64,000 nucleotides of DNA, taken from contig CM032230.1 in the NCBI GenBank assembly GCA_019009955.1, positions 25,203,001 to 25,267,000 of the forward strand, read 5' to 3'. This document shows positions 1 to 10,083 of the stretch, piece after piece (positions within the stretch are counted from its first letter, which is position 1; every line of letters starts with the position of its first letter). Under the pieces are notes generated by a model. That model searched no databases. It had not been told where the DNA came from and was given only the letters and a program-made list of their open reading frames with translations. The DNA comes from Riptortus pedestris. Lineage: Eukaryota > Arthropoda > Insecta > Hemiptera > Alydidae. The translations under genes and the position numbers were made by a program.

Positions 1-100
1 AACATTCAAGATAGTGTCACGTGTATGGATATTTATCTATTGTAAACCTTCGCGGGGGAAATCTGCTTAATTTACGCAGCCCCTGCGTGACGGACTTTTT
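1..100 (+). mobile_element. H1 repeat, 3' end (cut by window edge)
   Basis: This holds the 3' terminus of the H1 family: GGGAAATCTGCTTA, the hairpin ACGCAGCCCCTGCGT, then GACGGACTTTTT. The same end recurs at 22.6, 26.8, 28.1, 32.0 and 51.4 kb. The rest of the copy lies left of the window. It is non-coding. Confidence 0.8.
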
Positions 101-1569
101 TAATTTATAGCCTCTGCGCTGACTCTGATGACATTAGATACCAAAGTTCACTTTTTCCTTTTGCCAAGGAGCTTCTCAATCGGTTTAAGATGGGAGTACC
201 AGAGAGAAGTACAACATCGAACCCCAGATAAAATCTTCAGCATTGGATTGGTTCTACTGATCTTGCCACTGGTCGTCCTTCCGTCTTTCATATTTCATTC
301 CAGAATTGTAGGTATATAATAAAGAAATTATACATATATAGTTAAATATATTTAAATTAATGGAACAATTGGAATATTTCTAATCAATTATACTTAGAAG
401 CTTGATGGAATACCTGCAAGCCATGAAATTTCCTTGAAATAAGCATCAAACCTTAGTGCCCTTATAGAGTTATTTGATTTAAATTTTTCGCAACTTTATA
501 AGTTATACGTTGAAGATAAGGAAATTCATGCATTTCCATTTGTAGTCCGATTCCTATAAGGATAACGCATTTCCAAATGCTTTCCATCAGCCCTAAAAAG
601 CACTTCTCTTGTGTTAAGTAATGTTGCTCTTATGTAAGGGTAACAGTCAGGTTTAATATTAGCTAATATTTAATACTTTTATCACGACTTCTCGTTGTGC
701 TTAGGGCTGGGAAAACAGTTGACCAGTCGTGAGCGGGTTAAAATACCTCTAGAACCATGGATTTCAAACAACTCGGTCCAGGGTAACAATTTTCTACTCA
801 GAGAGCAAGGTCATGCAGGCACCTGCGGCCTGGATTCTATTCTCCGAATTCTATCGACGCATTAAATCAAATATGTATTGCTTGGCACCAGCTCATTAAA
901 ATGCGAGCATTTATTAAAGATATTCTCAATGGGACCTAACATGAAACACATACAAGTGCTGAGTCGGTTATGTTTGTGCGTACGTGAGCTTGCCTTACGT
1001 AAGGCTACATGGCTTATAATTTCGATTACAGTAATTTAATAGGAAAATTACAGTTTTGATTACAATTGAGGAATCAGTGCCTAACGATTGATCGATATTC
1101 TTACAACATTCAAAATATAGTGCAAGTTGACAATTACAGGTTTTTAATTTTTTTTCAATTCTGTCATGAAGTTTTCAACGGGCACCTGCTATAAAGCGAT
1201 AATGTCAAGCAGAACACTATAATTAAATGAATTATTTTTTTATATTTATTTATACAGAAGCACCCGCATCATGGCGATTTGGCTCAAAGTTTCACAATGT
1301 AAAATGAAAACAAAATTATAGAAAAATAAAAACTGAAACAAAAAACAAAAAATTAAATACATCAAATAATCATTAGATACTAGTAATAAACACAATTAAT
1401 AAACATTAGACTAGAAATAAAGACAACAATTTAAAATGGTTTTAATAAAAAAAAAAATGTTATTCCTATGTACTTGTACATTTATATTATTTTTAATTTT
1501 TATTTTTATTTTATTTATTGAGTTTTGTGACCCCATAGCAATGGTGGTTGGCATTATTAGGACGATATA
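101..1569. other. AT-rich stretch, nothing recognised
   Basis: No gene, RNA or named repeat is seen. The right part (about 1230-1569) is A/T-rich and could be 3' untranslated sequence of the minus-strand LINE remnant at 2263-2640, split by the element at 1570-2115. That link is inference only. Confidence 0.4.
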
Positions 1570-2115
1570 CAGTAGAGCGTCGTTTATCCGAACGTCAATT
1601 ATCCGAAACGTCAATTATCCGAACGCGCTTTGGAAAGTTTTTTTTTTTTTAACTACATATTTCAATTTGCATGCTGTATTATATACAGAATGAAGAAGTT
1701 GAAAATTTCAAGAATATGTATTCTTTGAAGCAATGCCCTGTTTAGAGCGTGAATAACTTTTTAGCAGAACGGAAAAGCCTGGGTTCCCTCCTTTTGTGTT
1801 CGCGGCACTGACTGAGCCCTACCGTTCGGGGAATCAGAGCTTCTTTCTGTTTCCCTGAAATGGAAGTCTACTCCGCGGCTGGAAACGCGGGATGTCAGCC
1901 CTTCCGCCTCTCCCACTCTTTTTGCAGGTCAGTTCTAGACAACAGTTCATGCGCGTCGGAAGTATGTATTTTAATATGTAATATGTAATTGTAATGATGA
2001 ATACAAAGTGTTTTATACAATTATCCTATTTTCTTAAAAAAAACTAGTTATCCGAACAAATCGATTATCCGAACGTGCGCGATCACAATTAGTTCGGATA
2101 AACGACGCTCTACTG
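1570..2115. mobile_element. Non-autonomous pogo/Tigger-like DNA transposon
   Basis: Perfect terminal inverted repeats of about 24 bp start CAGTAGAGCGTCGTTTATCC at the left and end with the exact complement at the right. TA lies immediately outside both ends (1568-1569 and 2116-2117), the target duplication of the Tc1/mariner superfamily. The motif TTATCCGAAC is repeated inside both ends. The roughly 550-bp interior is GC-richer than its surroundings and has no long ORF, so the copy is non-autonomous. CAGTA termini with TTATCCGAAC repeats are typical of the pogo/Tigger branch; the branch assignment is from family knowledge. Confidence 0.8.
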
Positions 2116-2262
2116 TATTTACTCCTTCATGTGATTACCTTTTTTGTACTTTTATATTCTGAAAAAGTTTCTTTAATATCTGATTATTTCTCATATCCGT
2201 GCTTTGTCTAAATAATATAATAAAAGTTAACCCTTTTAAATCTTTTTAGGTATGCTGTAGAC

Positions 2263-2640
2263 CTATTCTATTTTGTATTTTATCTTTTTGTAAATGTTGA
2301 TGTATTTTAGATATGTTAGTATGTGTGGAATATATTGGTCGCTGTCAGTTAATAGTTCTGTCATATCGTAGGGTATGTGAAGGTTTTCTCCTTGGATGCA
2401 GTCTGTCAATATGTGTTTTATCGTAAGGTGTTTGTTGCAGTATTTGCATATAGGGTTATCAGTCCTTATCATTAAGTGTCTATGCGTCAGGTATGTGTGG
2501 CCGATCCTGAATCTGGCAGAAGTACTTCCTCCCGTCTAGTACTCCTATGGCTCGATGGCCACTCCTTAATAGTACTTTTGATACTGCGGAGGTGGTTTTT
2601 TACTTCCATCCATTCTGATTGCCAATTAATTAAACACTGT
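2263..2640 (-). pseudogene. Non-LTR retrotransposon ORF2 C-terminus (decayed)
   Basis: Read on the minus strand, the final open part of about 69 residues ends at 2263. It contains a C-x2-C-x8-H-x4-C cluster (CKYCNKHLTIKHILTDC), the cysteine/histidine motif found near the end of many LINE ORF2 proteins. Just upstream lies RFRIGHTYLTH, the segment that usually precedes that motif. A one-base frameshift separates it from an earlier piece (KSTIKEWPSS followed by RREEVLL). The endonuclease and reverse transcriptase domains are absent, so this is a 5'-truncated, decayed copy. The 3' untranslated part probably continues left of 2263. Clade uncertain (I/Jockey-like). A related tail is at 39310-39600. 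Confidence 0.7.
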
Positions 2641-3676
2641 TGGTCTTATTTATGCTTGGAGTGAACGAAAGCATAAAAAAATACAATTAAGTGCTAACAC
2701 CTTCCTAAATTGTTTGGTAGAAGCTCTAGCGTCTTTGGAAGGTGATTCTTCATCTCCAAAAAAAAAATAACTCAAGGGATTAAGGAGTCTAAAATGATGA
2801 CCATACCTTCAATATATATTTACCAAACAACATTGTGAAACAAAACAGGAAAGTGTTTCACAGAAATAGTAGTACACGTAATCTTAAAAGAAGATGCAAG
2901 AATACGCTTCAAGTCTCCAACAACAAACGTAAATTCTTCGAGAAAAGAGTATCATTTGCAGAAATAAAACTCTTTAATGCTATAATAATAATGTTTAAAA
3001 ATAAATTATAGAACTTAACGTCTGAAGGATGCTTTTATACGCATGATGAATACTATCAAAATGTTGAATTATTAAATAAAACTACAACATATTTGCCATT
3101 TAAGTGGAGCCACCTTAAAGAGATGATGTACCTTATCCGACATTATTTTTGTTCGATTTCTATGGCAAATATGTTTTCTCAACATTTATAAAGTAGGACG
3201 TCTTCTTTTAATAAATTCATGTTTAATAACAAAGCAAGCCAATTAAATTAAAAATGTATGTTATTTATTTAGAGTGGTATTAAAATTGTTAACGAAATTA
3301 ATATTATACGTAATTATTAATTTAATTAATTTTATAAAATATATTCAGGTCACCTGTGCTAATTTTATAACGAATCTATTACAAAAGTATAAATGCTGTT
3401 AAATAATATCGAAAGAAATTAATTGCCATAATATTAGTAATGTTTTTATAGAAAAAAAAATTACGAAACCTATTATGTTATATTAATATTTACTGGAAAT
3501 AAATACATTCCTTTTAAATATATTACTGTGGGTATTCATCAAATGTCGTTTTTTATTCCTTATATAGCACTGAAAGTGTTTGGTTTTTGGGATGGAGTTA
3601 AACTTTCATAGAACCAGGTTCCTTAGAATATTACGGAACATCATCATTATGAAACAATGGAAGTTAATTGTAATAT
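2641..3676. other. AT-rich stretch, nothing recognised
   Basis: Very A/T-rich sequence with no convincing coding frame, inverted repeat or match to the window's repeat families. Confidence 0.4.
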
Positions 3677-3762
3677 CTGGGGTATTGGTCTTAATTAACG
3701 TGGTAAAAGTAGAGCCGTGCGTTCGATTCCTAACTGGGAAATAGGAATTTATTCATTCATGA
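3677..3762 (+). repeat. SINE S1, left part (split by H1)
   Basis: The tRNA-related head of SINE family S1 is recognisable: GTTGGTCTTAATC-like and GTAAACCTAGAG-like segments, then a B-box-like GTTCGATTCC and GGAATTTATT. Its tail resumes at 4257 after an inserted H1 copy. Confidence 0.65.
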
Positions 3763-4254
3763 ACTCCAGGTGCTTCGTTAACTAAGTAGATTTCCGACGA
3801 GTGCCACGCATTTGCATTTATCTCAAAACGTTTAATAAGAACAATATTTGGTATTTAAGCCTTGAATAAAGTGCTTCATGATATATCAGCTTATTGTTAA
3901 TATGACGTGAGTAGAAGATCCATATGACGTTTACTGAAGGCCGAAAACTAAAAAAATTAAATTATCCTTGTTAATAATCAAGATAGTAAAAAGCGCATAT
4001 GACAATATTCATGGAACATTTAATTTTCTGTAAAATTTGTTCTATTCATTTTTTCGATCCTCTAAACCCTTCCTCCCCCTGTCCTATGTTAACGAACTTG
4101 AGCTTTATTTTTACATAAAACGTTTAAATATCCTGTTTGGTAACAATTAAGCATAAGTTAGGACTCCTAGAGTATATATATTTGTTCTAAGAAATTTTTC
4201 GAAAATGGCATGAGGATGACCTCTGTAGCTGATTTTCCTTAAGATAAATCTGTT
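3763..4254 (-). mobile_element. H1 repeat, near full length but decayed, inside a SINE
   Basis: In minus orientation the copy shows the 3' end (TTAACTAAGTAGATTTCC), the module with CTGAAGGCCGAAAACT, the GTTAACGAACTTGAGCTT block and the 5' end with CTGATTTTCCTTAAG. The microsatellite core is reduced to TATATATAT. S1 SINE halves flank it on both sides. Confidence 0.7.
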
Positions 4255-4256
4255 AA

Positions 4257-4318
4257 AAAAGGATGGTGACCTACATATAACCCTCGCCGATTGGCCTTAG
4301 TGACAATAATGTAAACTT
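4257..4318 (+). repeat. SINE S1, right part
   Basis: GGATGGTGACCTACATATAA, CCGATTGGCCTTAG and a GTAAAC ending match the S1 tail (GGGTGGTAACCTGTAGATAA, CCAATTAGCCTTAG). It continues the SINE head at 3677-3762. Confidence 0.6.
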
Positions 4319-4412
4319 TAATACTTTGAAAATAGTTGCAAGTAATACACGTTGGAAAGTAAGCTTCTACCATAATCTTATACAAATCCATTAGCTTTTA
4401 CTTCCAAGCCTA

Positions 4413-4560
4413 TTAGCAGATTTCCCTTAAGGGGAATCAGCTATTGAGATCGTACTCATTACGCGATTTTCGAAAATTCTCTTCAAATGTCCCTCGATCC
4501 TACCCAGGAGATGACGAAAATGAGGTCCGTTCAAAATTATATTTCTGTCTGTGCTCGGCT
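4413..4560 (+). mobile_element. H1 repeat, 5' end fragment
   Basis: Begins TTAGCAGATTTCCCTTAAG and runs through the conserved 5' block (ATCCTACCCAGGAGATGACG, AAAATGAGGTCCGTTCAAAA). It stops where the microsatellite would begin. The 3' part is missing. Confidence 0.8.
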
Positions 4561-4977
4561 CTCTCTCCCTGGCGTACCAAGTAACATCTTTCTTGGTTGC
4601 TTCCCTGCACCTATTCTGCCAGCTATAAATATATCACCTCTGTAATATTAAACCATTACTTATATAAGTACATTTCTGTAGGTTAAATGAATAATTCTTA
4701 TGGCCATTAAAATAGATCATTTTATTAATGGGATACTTGGATAAAATATGATATGCAGGAGATATACTCAAGCGTAAATGTGGCAAAGGGTAAATTATAA
4801 TTTGAAAAGGTAGGCAACCGTAGATCACCGACTCTATGAAAGCTATTTTTCTCTCAAGGCTTATTTATGGATATAATCTCTGAGCTTTTATTCAGCTGAG
4901 TTATTCATATTTAGGAGCATATAAGAATAGTTTATCCTTCAGTGTTATTTGAAAGGCTACCTACAATTTTATATGGT
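4561..4977. other. No feature seen
   Basis: No coding signature or family match recognised. Confidence 0.35.
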
Positions 4978-5101
4978 TAATTCCCTAAGGGAAATCAACT
5001 ATTGGGGTTGAAGAAGTGACGCGATTAAAAAGTTCTTCAAATGGCAATCGATCCTACCTAGGAGATGACGAATACCAACACCGTTCGGAATTCTCTCTCA
5101 C

Positions 5102-5186
<85 letters not shown>
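4978..5186 (+). mobile_element. H1 repeat, 5' part with (TC)n(TA)n core
   Basis: A diverged H1 5' block (CCCTAAGGGAAATCAACTAT, then CAAATGGCAATCGATCCTAC) leads into a composite microsatellite, (TC)n followed by (TA)n at about 5096-5184. Here the core is TC plus TA rather than pure TA. Confidence 0.75.
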
Positions 5187-5189
<3 letters not shown>

Positions 5190-5249
5190 TGATCAAATGC
5201 TTTTCACGGTTGTATGCATGATGTAATGAAGAAATGTCAGAGGAACAAA

Positions 5250-5697
5250 GTTCGTCACGCAGGGGCTGCGTTAACTTAGCAGATTTCCCACGTGCTTCAC
5301 GTATTTGGATTTATCTCAAAATGTAAAAGTTCAATGAGTTCATTATTCGGTATATAGGCTTTAAATAAAGTGCTTCATAATATAACAGCTCGTTTTTAAT
5401 ATGAAATGAGTAGGAGGGGGGGGGGGAGTAAGCCAAGGCTGAAAACCAAGAAAATGCAAATATCTCGGTTAATAATCTAGATAATGAAAAACGTACATAA
5501 CATTTATAGGACATTAAATTTTCAATGAAATTGACTATACAAAATTTCGATTCGATGCATAATAACGGAGATATTTTGAATTTTCGAAATTCCCCCTCCC
5601 ACTTGTCGATTTTACCCGTTAACGAACTTGATATTCATTTTTACATAAAACGTTTAGATATCAAATTCGGTATTGATCAGACAAAAATAGAGAAATT
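5250..5697 (-). mobile_element. H1 repeat, 3' two-thirds
   Basis: Starts with the complement of the H1 3' end (AAGTTCGTCACGCAGGGGCT), followed by TTAGCAGATTTCCCACGTG. The interior shows the H1 middle block (GTTAACGAACTTGATATTC, TTTTACATAAAACG). The 5' block is missing. It abuts an oppositely oriented H1 piece at 5698. Confidence 0.8.
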
Positions 5698-5990
5698 AAA
5701 GGGGTTGAAGGAGGGAATTTCGAAAATTAAATTCAAATTATCTCTGTTATAATGTGTTGAATCGAAAAATGTTTCAGAAGCAATATTTTAATGCTATTGA
5801 TGGTATATTTTTGAAGGCTTTGCAAGGTTAATATTAAAGGGTTAGTCTTACTTTATTGTTCTCAGCCTTCCGTAAACCCCCAGTTCTATTTATCGAATTT
5901 TGACTTTAGAAATAGGATATGTGTTGGGAGAACAGATCAATATTGTGTCATACGAACACCTGGGAAATCTGCTTAGTTTACGCAACCCAG
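5698..5990 (+). mobile_element. H1 repeat, internal and 3' fragment
   Basis: Begins in the G-rich/TTTCGAAAATT segment, continues through a decayed middle block and the CAGCCTTCCGTAAACCCCCA module, and ends GGGAAATCTGCTTAGTTTACG. With the preceding minus-strand copy it forms an inverted H1 pair. Confidence 0.65.
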
Positions 5991-6399
5991 CTTTTATGAT
6001 ATTTTTGCTTATTGCTGGCATAGTACGTCATTGGAACAACTCTAATCACCTCTTATCGTCATGAAGCCCGATTCAAAAGTGAGTAATCCATCATGGCAAT
6101 ATCTTATTTCCGTTTATGTTAAATCTATTTAAACGAATACAAGACTGAAGGTTGTCACTACACCGTCATCGAGAGCGTCAATCAGGCCTCCACTTCCTCT
6201 GATTGAAGCTGGGATTTCAAAATATCTGGAAATCCGTCAGTTCAGTCATCACTCTATCCATTAACCTTACACGATCAATCAAAATGTCAATCTTCCGCTT
6301 GAATGCCTTTCCAACTGATCGTCTATGGTTGGCATTAGTCTTTACAATTCCCCATAATCAAGAATTCTAGAGAGCCAGGAGTTAACTTTTTCGGTTTAA
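5991..6399. other. No feature seen
   Basis: A short, less AT-rich patch (about 6150-6330) has no recognised coding or repeat signature. Confidence 0.35.
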
Positions 6400-6513
6400 A
6401 TATTTAGGATTTAAATATGTTGTTTAAGTAAATAGAAAAGGGCGTCTGCAGCAAACTCGTCAAAATCCCTCAAAAAGGGAAACGAACTAGCTAACATTTT
6501 ACAACATAAATAT
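6400..6513 (+). pseudogene. Unidentified ORF C-terminus, plus-strand copy
   Basis: The frame ends ...NELANILQHKYF-stop, with one in-frame stop upstream. The same C-terminus (KELANILQHKYF-stop) ends the minus-strand frame at 7036-7284. Similarity extends past the stop codon, about 70 bp at 6476-6545 against the complement of 7005-7075. Conservation of the frame up to the stop suggests a once-functional gene of a mobile element or virus-like element. The family is not recognised. Confidence 0.4.
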
Positions 6514-6599
6514 TTCTAAACATTCATAAAAGCAATTATTTATTTCCATCATAAGTTAAAAAAAATTAATCGATAAATTTATTCCTTAATAAATGGATG

Positions 6600-6975
6600 T
6601 CTTAAAAAAAGATAAAACAAATTGGTAAATATCAAAACATTCCAATAATATAACTAATATCGTTGAATTTATATCAACCATACCCAATTAAAGAATTTAA
6701 AGAAATTAATACTACATTTGAAAACGTATAGCTGTTATACTAATAGATGAAGAAGGCAAACTACAATTTTTTTTCCTCAGGTAGATTTAATGAGAAATTA
6801 TCTAAAAAAAAATATTCAATCATGAAATACAAAAAAAATATCATTTCTTTATAAAGGAATAAAAGACATAGGTGATGACAAGAAGATTCATATTATTGAC
6901 TTTCCAGAAAACAAAGATGTAGTAAAGAAAAAGGTACGCAAATCTAAAAAAAAGGGGAGTAATATTGATGATTAA
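6600..6975 (+). pseudogene. Unidentified lysine-rich decayed ORF
   Basis: Protein-like segments appear in successive frames: a stretch with PIKEFKEINTTFEN, then IAVILIDEEGKLQ, then FNEKLSKKKYSIMKY. The last reads LYKGIKDIGDDKKIHIIDF, carries a basic tail (KKKVRKSKKKG) and ends at TAA 6973-6975. At least two frameshifts separate the pieces. It faces the minus-strand frame ending at 7036, tail to tail with about 60 bp between. No family is recognised. A remnant of a large DNA transposon or virus-derived insertion is possible but unproven. Confidence 0.35.
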
Positions 6976-7035
6976 TTGATTGAATTAATTTTCTTATTTT
7001 ACTATGGAGGAAAATAAAATTGTTTTTATGGATGT

Positions 7036-7284
7036 TTAGAAATATTTATGTTGTAAAATGTTAGCTAGTTCTTTTCTCTTATTGAGGAATTTTGAAGGGT
7101 GCGGTAGAAACCCCCTTTTTTTATCTACTTGTTTAAAATTGTGTATTATCCTTACAGTATGTTTTATGCCTAATTTGGTTTGGATGTTATTCCTTTTATT
7201 TTGCTGATAAAACAATGGTGAATTTACTTCTAAATATTGAATTCTTGAAAGTACAGTAAATACATTAGGTATTTCCCTGAGCAC
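7036..7284 (-). pseudogene. Unidentified ORF, 82-residue C-terminal remnant
   Basis: This is an uninterrupted minus-strand frame of about 82 codons ending KELANILQHKYF. Segments such as LGIKHTVRIIHNFKQVDKK and FLPHPSKFLNKR look protein-like, not translated repeat. A diverged second copy of the end lies at 6400-6513 in opposite orientation. It has no start context, signal peptide or domain that I recognise. Function unknown; probably a mobile-element gene remnant. Confidence 0.4.
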
Positions 7285-7879
7285 GTAACTTTGCTGGAAC
7301 AGAGAAATTTATAAAAGTACTGGAATAAAAAGAAAATCTGTTGTATATGCCTCATAACATCCTTGTACTCCTATCGTGAAAAAATATTTGCTGCATTGCA
7401 TTACCTAAAATTGTTGCATTTTAATACGCAATGCTGCAGATAAAAATTCTTTAGATCTTAACATATCTTTTAATGATAAACGGAAAAGATACTATCTTCA
7501 GGAACTCTAATAGGCATGGAGAAACTTTTAATTTTTCCCCACCCCTAAACCCCTCATCCCTTTCAGTTGATTTCAATCCAAAGGGGAGGTGCAATACTGG
7601 TCTTTCAACATCCTAAATATGAAATTTCACCATCTAAGGCTAGTTGAGTTACCCGAGATACGTACATAATGATATGACATACAAATGCCATGATGAAAGT
7701 ATACAAAATGGATTCATGGAGGGTAAATACGAATAATTCACTGCTTCTTCAACCCGCGCCAAATTCTTAATTAAATTTAAACCATAGGACGCGTAACCGA
7801 GAGTCCATTTGATTGTCTCTTACAAATAATTATTCTATGTATAGATAATAACAAAATATCTTTCAAGAAAAAATACCGG
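7285..7879. other. No feature seen
   Basis: AT-rich sequence without a recognised gene or repeat. Confidence 0.35.
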
Positions 7880-8840
7880 ACACCAATTTTTGCATGAATG
7901 ACCATCGATAATGGACGAAAGTGATATCCGCTCAAAATTATATATTTATATTTGTCTGTTACCACTCTAGCGGTCGTAATTTTTGTTTAACCATTACCAA
8001 ACTCAAAATATCAGCGTTTTATGAACAAAGAAATATCATATTCGTTAAAGGCTGAAATCAGACTGAGGGGAGGAGAACTTGGGTGGGGGGAGGAATTTTG
8101 AAAATTCAAAATATCTTCGTTATGTAGGATGTCTGGTCAAAAAAGTGTATAGAAGCAATATTATTGAAAATTTGATTGCCTACAAATTTTGATATATTCA
8201 TATTTTCTCCATCATGAATATTAAGCGAGGTATTTGATTTTGTTTAGTTTTCAGTCTTCAGTAAACCCCCCACTCCTACTAATGTCATATTAACAATAAG
8301 CTGTTATATCATGGAACACTTTATTCTAAGCTTAAATAACAAATATTGTTTTCAAGAAACCTTTATTATGGGAAATACATGCAAATTGGTTGCGTGATGA
8401 CCTCATCAACTTTACCTTCTTGTTTTGAAGATGTTTACTTGATCTATGTTTATTTAACTTTTTCAGCAATCACTAAAGATCATATTTGTTTTGGTTGGGT
8501 TTAGACTTCACCCCCCCCCCTCCCTTTGAGGGAGGGGAGATTCGAAAATTTAAAGTACTGCAGTTATTATTAAGAGTCGGATCGTAAAATGTTATATGAA
8601 AACCAATCTTGTTGAACTATTGATGCTCTACAGTTTTTGGGGTATTCATTTTTTAACTAACTCAAGTACTGTTTTGTTTTCTGTCTTTTGTAATGACCCC
8701 CTTCCCCCCGCCCACAGATCCCTTCTACTCATCTCTTTCTACATAAAATAGGGAATATGTTATATGAAATCAAAAGTGGGTTATACCGGGATATAGAAAT
8801 CTTCTTAGTTTGCGCAGCCCTTGCGTAACAGACTCCTCGT
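7880..8840 (+). mobile_element. H1 repeat, long-module copy (decayed)
   Basis: Starts in a decayed 5' block. CTCAAAATTATATATTTATA and CTCTAGCGGTCG mark the microsatellite edge and middle block. It continues through CAGTCTTCAGTAAACCCCCC and an extra-long 3' module with C-rich runs near 8510 and 8700. It ends CTTAGTTTGCGCAGCCCTTG. Copy-specific insertions make it longer than average. Confidence 0.65.
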
Positions 8841-9540
8841 TAGCTGTTGTCTTCCTTGTCAGGCAGGGAGAGGCTTCTTCTCTCATTGTGATGAATAGGT
8901 GTGGCTTATGTTAAGAGTGATGGTGAGACTATTGTATTGTACATATCTCACATTACCAAATGCATTTAAATGCAGGCTGTAATACTCTTAATAAAATAAA
9001 ATATGTAAATATATTTCATAACAGACGTTTTTCCTTAAAGGTTTCCACGTGCAATGAAACTTGGCACATGGCTTAGTGCAGAAAACATAAATGAGCCCCC
9101 TCCCTTCTTAAAACTTCACTTTCTATCGCTTGACTTGATAAAGGAATGACCATAGTGGAATAGAAGTAGCGGTGACTGGAGCAGTGCTGTAGTCACGAGT
9201 CAGTGACACCGGAGCACAGAAAGCAAGGCCCTTAATTACGCCGAACGATATGTCCAGAAGATCTGTGATAAACCTCAGTCACGGACCTGTGACTTTCGTG
9301 ATAGACTGTGACTGCTCCTTAATGAGCCAGCTACTTCGCCTTATACTCTTGCTGTCTAAGTCATAAACAGTGATGGCTCGAGGTCAGCTCAGCTGTAATC
9401 AGGTCTGTAACCTCGAAACGTCTTCTATGGTGCTTACAGCAAGTTACATTTTCATACAAAACACTTTTTGATTGGCCTGTGTTGAAACACAGCTGTTCCC
9501 TTCTTTTTTTCGTAAGAATCACTGTATTGTGTCCATTGTA
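8841..9540. other. No gene; short GTCACGGACCTGTGAC palindrome
   Basis: A GC-richer patch at about 9170-9420 holds the palindrome-like GTCACGGACCTGTGAC (near 9280) but no frame I can support. Nothing else recognised. Confidence 0.35.
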
Positions 9541-9640
9541 GCATATTTCCCCGAAGGGAAATCAGTTATAAGCTTGCACTTGTGATGACAATTTTTTTGC
9601 GAATGTCCACTGATCTCACCTATTGACATGAGAAAATAAA
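9541..9640 (+). mobile_element. H1 repeat, 5' end fragment
   Basis: TTTCCCCGAAGGGAAATCAG is the H1 5' palindrome. A decayed start of the 5' block follows. A second AGCAGATTTCCC motif lies just downstream, near 9640-9655. Confidence 0.6.
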
Positions 9641-9884
9641 GCAGATTTCCCTTTTGCTGAGCTCTGGAATACACGGTGATGATGACACATGATATTCTTT
9701 ATTCTTCCATAATTATACATCTACGTAAACAGAACTTCTAATTTAAGCTGGGCATGGGCTCTTTAGAGTTTCTATAGCTTTATATGATATAGCAATATTT
9801 GCGAGTGGCCATCAAGTTTCAGAAATTCTACGAGATAATTAGTATTTTCTCCCAAAATGCAGGATGGTGGACGAACCAAATAAT

Positions 9885-10083
9885 CAGTATCAATAAAAAG
9901 GCCTTGTCCTCTACTATTGTTTTAATTTATGCAATGTGCACTTTCAGAGTCAGCGCTCCATCATCAGTGCCTGATTAGAAAAGTGTAGCCTGGACCAAAA
10001 CCGCCGGGCGGCTGATGACTCTGAAAGAGCGCTTTGCATAAATTAAAACACTAGTAAAGGACAAGGCCTTTTTACTGATACTG
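9885..10083. repeat. Foldback (long inverted repeat) element
   Basis: The left arm starts CAGTATCAATAAAAAGGCCT and runs to the CTTTCAGAGTCAG segment. The right arm is its near-complement, ending AAGGCCTTTTTACTGATACTG. Arms of about 70 bp flank a GC-rich loop of about 60 bp with ACCGCCGGGCGG. A diverged one-arm copy lies at 34195-34345. Likely a foldback-type non-autonomous DNA element; no clear target-site duplication seen. Confidence 0.7.
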
